Origin: Bacteroidales bacterium
Lineage (GTDB): Bacteria > Bacteroidota > Bacteroidia > Bacteroidales > UBA7960
Assembly (NCBI GenBank): GCA_003560215.1
Contig: PWIY01000060.1
Location: forward strand, 1 to 6,861
Length of the DNA stretch: 6,861 nt
Direction: 5' to 3'
Made by a program: the position numbers and the translations under genes. This document shows positions 6,143 through 6,861 of the stretch, one piece after another. A model generated the notes under the pieces. It was not told the origin of the DNA. It saw only the letters and a list, made by a program, of their open reading frames with translations, and did no database searches. Numbering within the stretch: the stretch's first letter is position 1; each line of letters opens with the position of its first letter.

Positions 6143-6861
6143 TGACCGGTGGGGTTATAGGGTGCCAGTTTCAGGAAAGCCCACAGGGTGAAAACAGCCA
6201 TGATCAATGCCGCAACCACAGCCGTTACCGCAATGGAAGTATAATCGGCCTGGCGGTTCAGGTAAATCCCGGCAAATGCCCAGATTACCGCCAGTCCAAT
6301 GAAGGGATTCTGCAGGCGGTACAGTGCAAAGGCCGTGATCAGAAGCCCAGTGGCAATTAACAGGATGGTCCAGCTGACATCAGATATGCCCCAGCCTCCC
6401 CAGTTGTAATTTACCAAAAGGGCGGTCACATTGGCAATGGTGGCAATGCTGATCCAGCCGAGATAAACACCGAATGCCGCCCTGGTGAGCCCCATCGCCT
6501 GTCCGCGCAGCTGATAATTAATGTATATGAGCACCGCCAGCAAGGCCAGCATGATCAGCAGGGAGGCGGGCAGGTATTTATAGTGCCAGGCCACGATCCA
6601 CAAGCCATTAAGCAGGCAGCTCAGGGCAAAAGCCCACCCGATGGCCTCCACCAGCGCCCTGTTTTGTTCACGGAGCTGAAGCAGGCAAAAAATACCCAGC
6701 ATCAGATAGATCACCCCCCAGATAGAGAAAGTGACCCCGGCCGGCACAAACAGATTGGGATAGGCTGCCGACAATTCACCCGTGGTTCTGCCCCCCAGGG
6801 GCAGGGCATTGGCCAGATAATTCATGACCGCCATAAAGATGAAAAACAGAACGTTGATGTA
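6139..6861 (-). CDS. TspO/MBR-related tryptophan-rich membrane protein (5' end beyond the window)
   Basis: Both ends of the visible frame inform the call. The frame stays open to the right edge: nine codons (YINVLFFIF) precede the first visible ATG at 6834 and complete a hydrophobic helix, so that ATG is probably internal and the gene starts outside the window. About 240 residues are visible, with around eight hydrophobic segments and ten Trp. The block YPNLFVPAGVTFSIWGVIYLML, then CLLNGLWIVAWHY, GVYLGWISIATIANVTALL and WGISDVSWT, resembles the longer Bacteroidota proteins labelled tryptophan-rich sensory protein, relatives of TspO. Classical TspO is about 160 residues with five helices and binds porphyrins and other ligands; ligand binding here is only a possibility. 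The TGA stop overlaps the start of the downstream NTPase fusion as ATGA, so the two are very likely cotranscribed and coupled. Confidence 0.75.
   Translation of the reverse strand, partial: YINVLFFIFMAVMNYLANALPLGGRTTGELSAAYPNLFVPAGVTFSIWGVIYLMLGIFCLLQLREQNRALVEAIGWAFALSCLLNGLWIVAWHYKYLPASLLIMLALLAVLIYINYQLRGQAMGLTRAAFGVYLGWISIATIANVTALLVNYNWGGWGISDVSWTILLIATGLLITAFALYRLQNPFIGLAVIWAFAGIYLNRQADYTSIAVTAVVAALIMAVFTLWAFLKLAPYNPTGQ

Noticed and set aside
6832..6834. ATG as the true start of the TspO-like gene
   Set aside because: The frame remains open to the window edge and the nine upstream codons complete the first hydrophobic helix, so the real start is most likely outside the window.
1..6861. 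CRISPR array, insertion sequence, tRNA or rRNA
   Set aside because: No regularly spaced repeats beyond the two short pairs, no transposase-like frame, and no cloverleaf or rRNA-like sequence was seen on either strand.

Overview
The window looks like a chromosomal segment of a Bacteroidota bacterium, probably Bacteroidales-like with fairly balanced base composition. The evidence is a TAnnTTTG-type -7 promoter element, the absence of Shine-Dalgarno sequences before confident starts, a MacB/FtsX-type permease N-terminus of the kind common in this phylum, and short AT-rich start contexts. No mobile element, CRISPR array, tRNA or rRNA was seen.

Left edge (1-345): the first 24 codons of a FtsX/MacB-like ABC transporter permease run leftward off the window. 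Upstream of it on the same strand lie a near-consensus sigma-54 promoter (-24 element TGGCACG) and, about 100-130 bp upstream of the inferred start of transcription, two copies of a 15-bp palindrome-like site spaced exactly 21 bp apart. This is the layout expected for activation by an NtrC-type enhancer-binding protein. A second, unrelated 18-bp repeat pair lies at 261-301.

Middle (345-4403): a rightward methionine operon. A Bacteroidota-type promoter is followed by a complete SAM-I (S-box) riboswitch in which P1, P2, P3, P4 and the P2-loop/J3-4 pseudoknot can all be paired by eye. A leader of about 370 nt comes next, containing a perfect 9-bp terminator-like hairpin with a possible 13-codon leader ORF ending inside it. 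Then come metY (O-acetylhomoserine sulfhydrylase), metX (homoserine O-acetyltransferase) and hom (homoserine dehydrogenase). Gene spacing is 6 bp, then an ATGA overlap. Together these convert aspartate semialdehyde to homoserine, acetylate it and replace the acetyl group with sulfide to give homocysteine, with SAM as the likely feedback signal.

Right side (4400-6861): two leftward genes overlapping by ATGA. The upstream one, cut by the window edge, is a Trp-rich polytopic membrane protein related to the TspO/MBR group. The downstream one encodes a 580-residue protein that appears to fuse an ECF S-component-like membrane domain, an EcfT/CbiQ-like membrane domain and a cytosolic THEP1-type NTPase (PF03266-like) with intact Walker A and B motifs. 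A single-chain ECF-like transporter carrying a THEP1 NTPase instead of an ABC ATPase is the most unusual item in the window. Its 3' end overlaps the 3' end of hom by 4 bp, so the two operons converge with no intergenic terminator.
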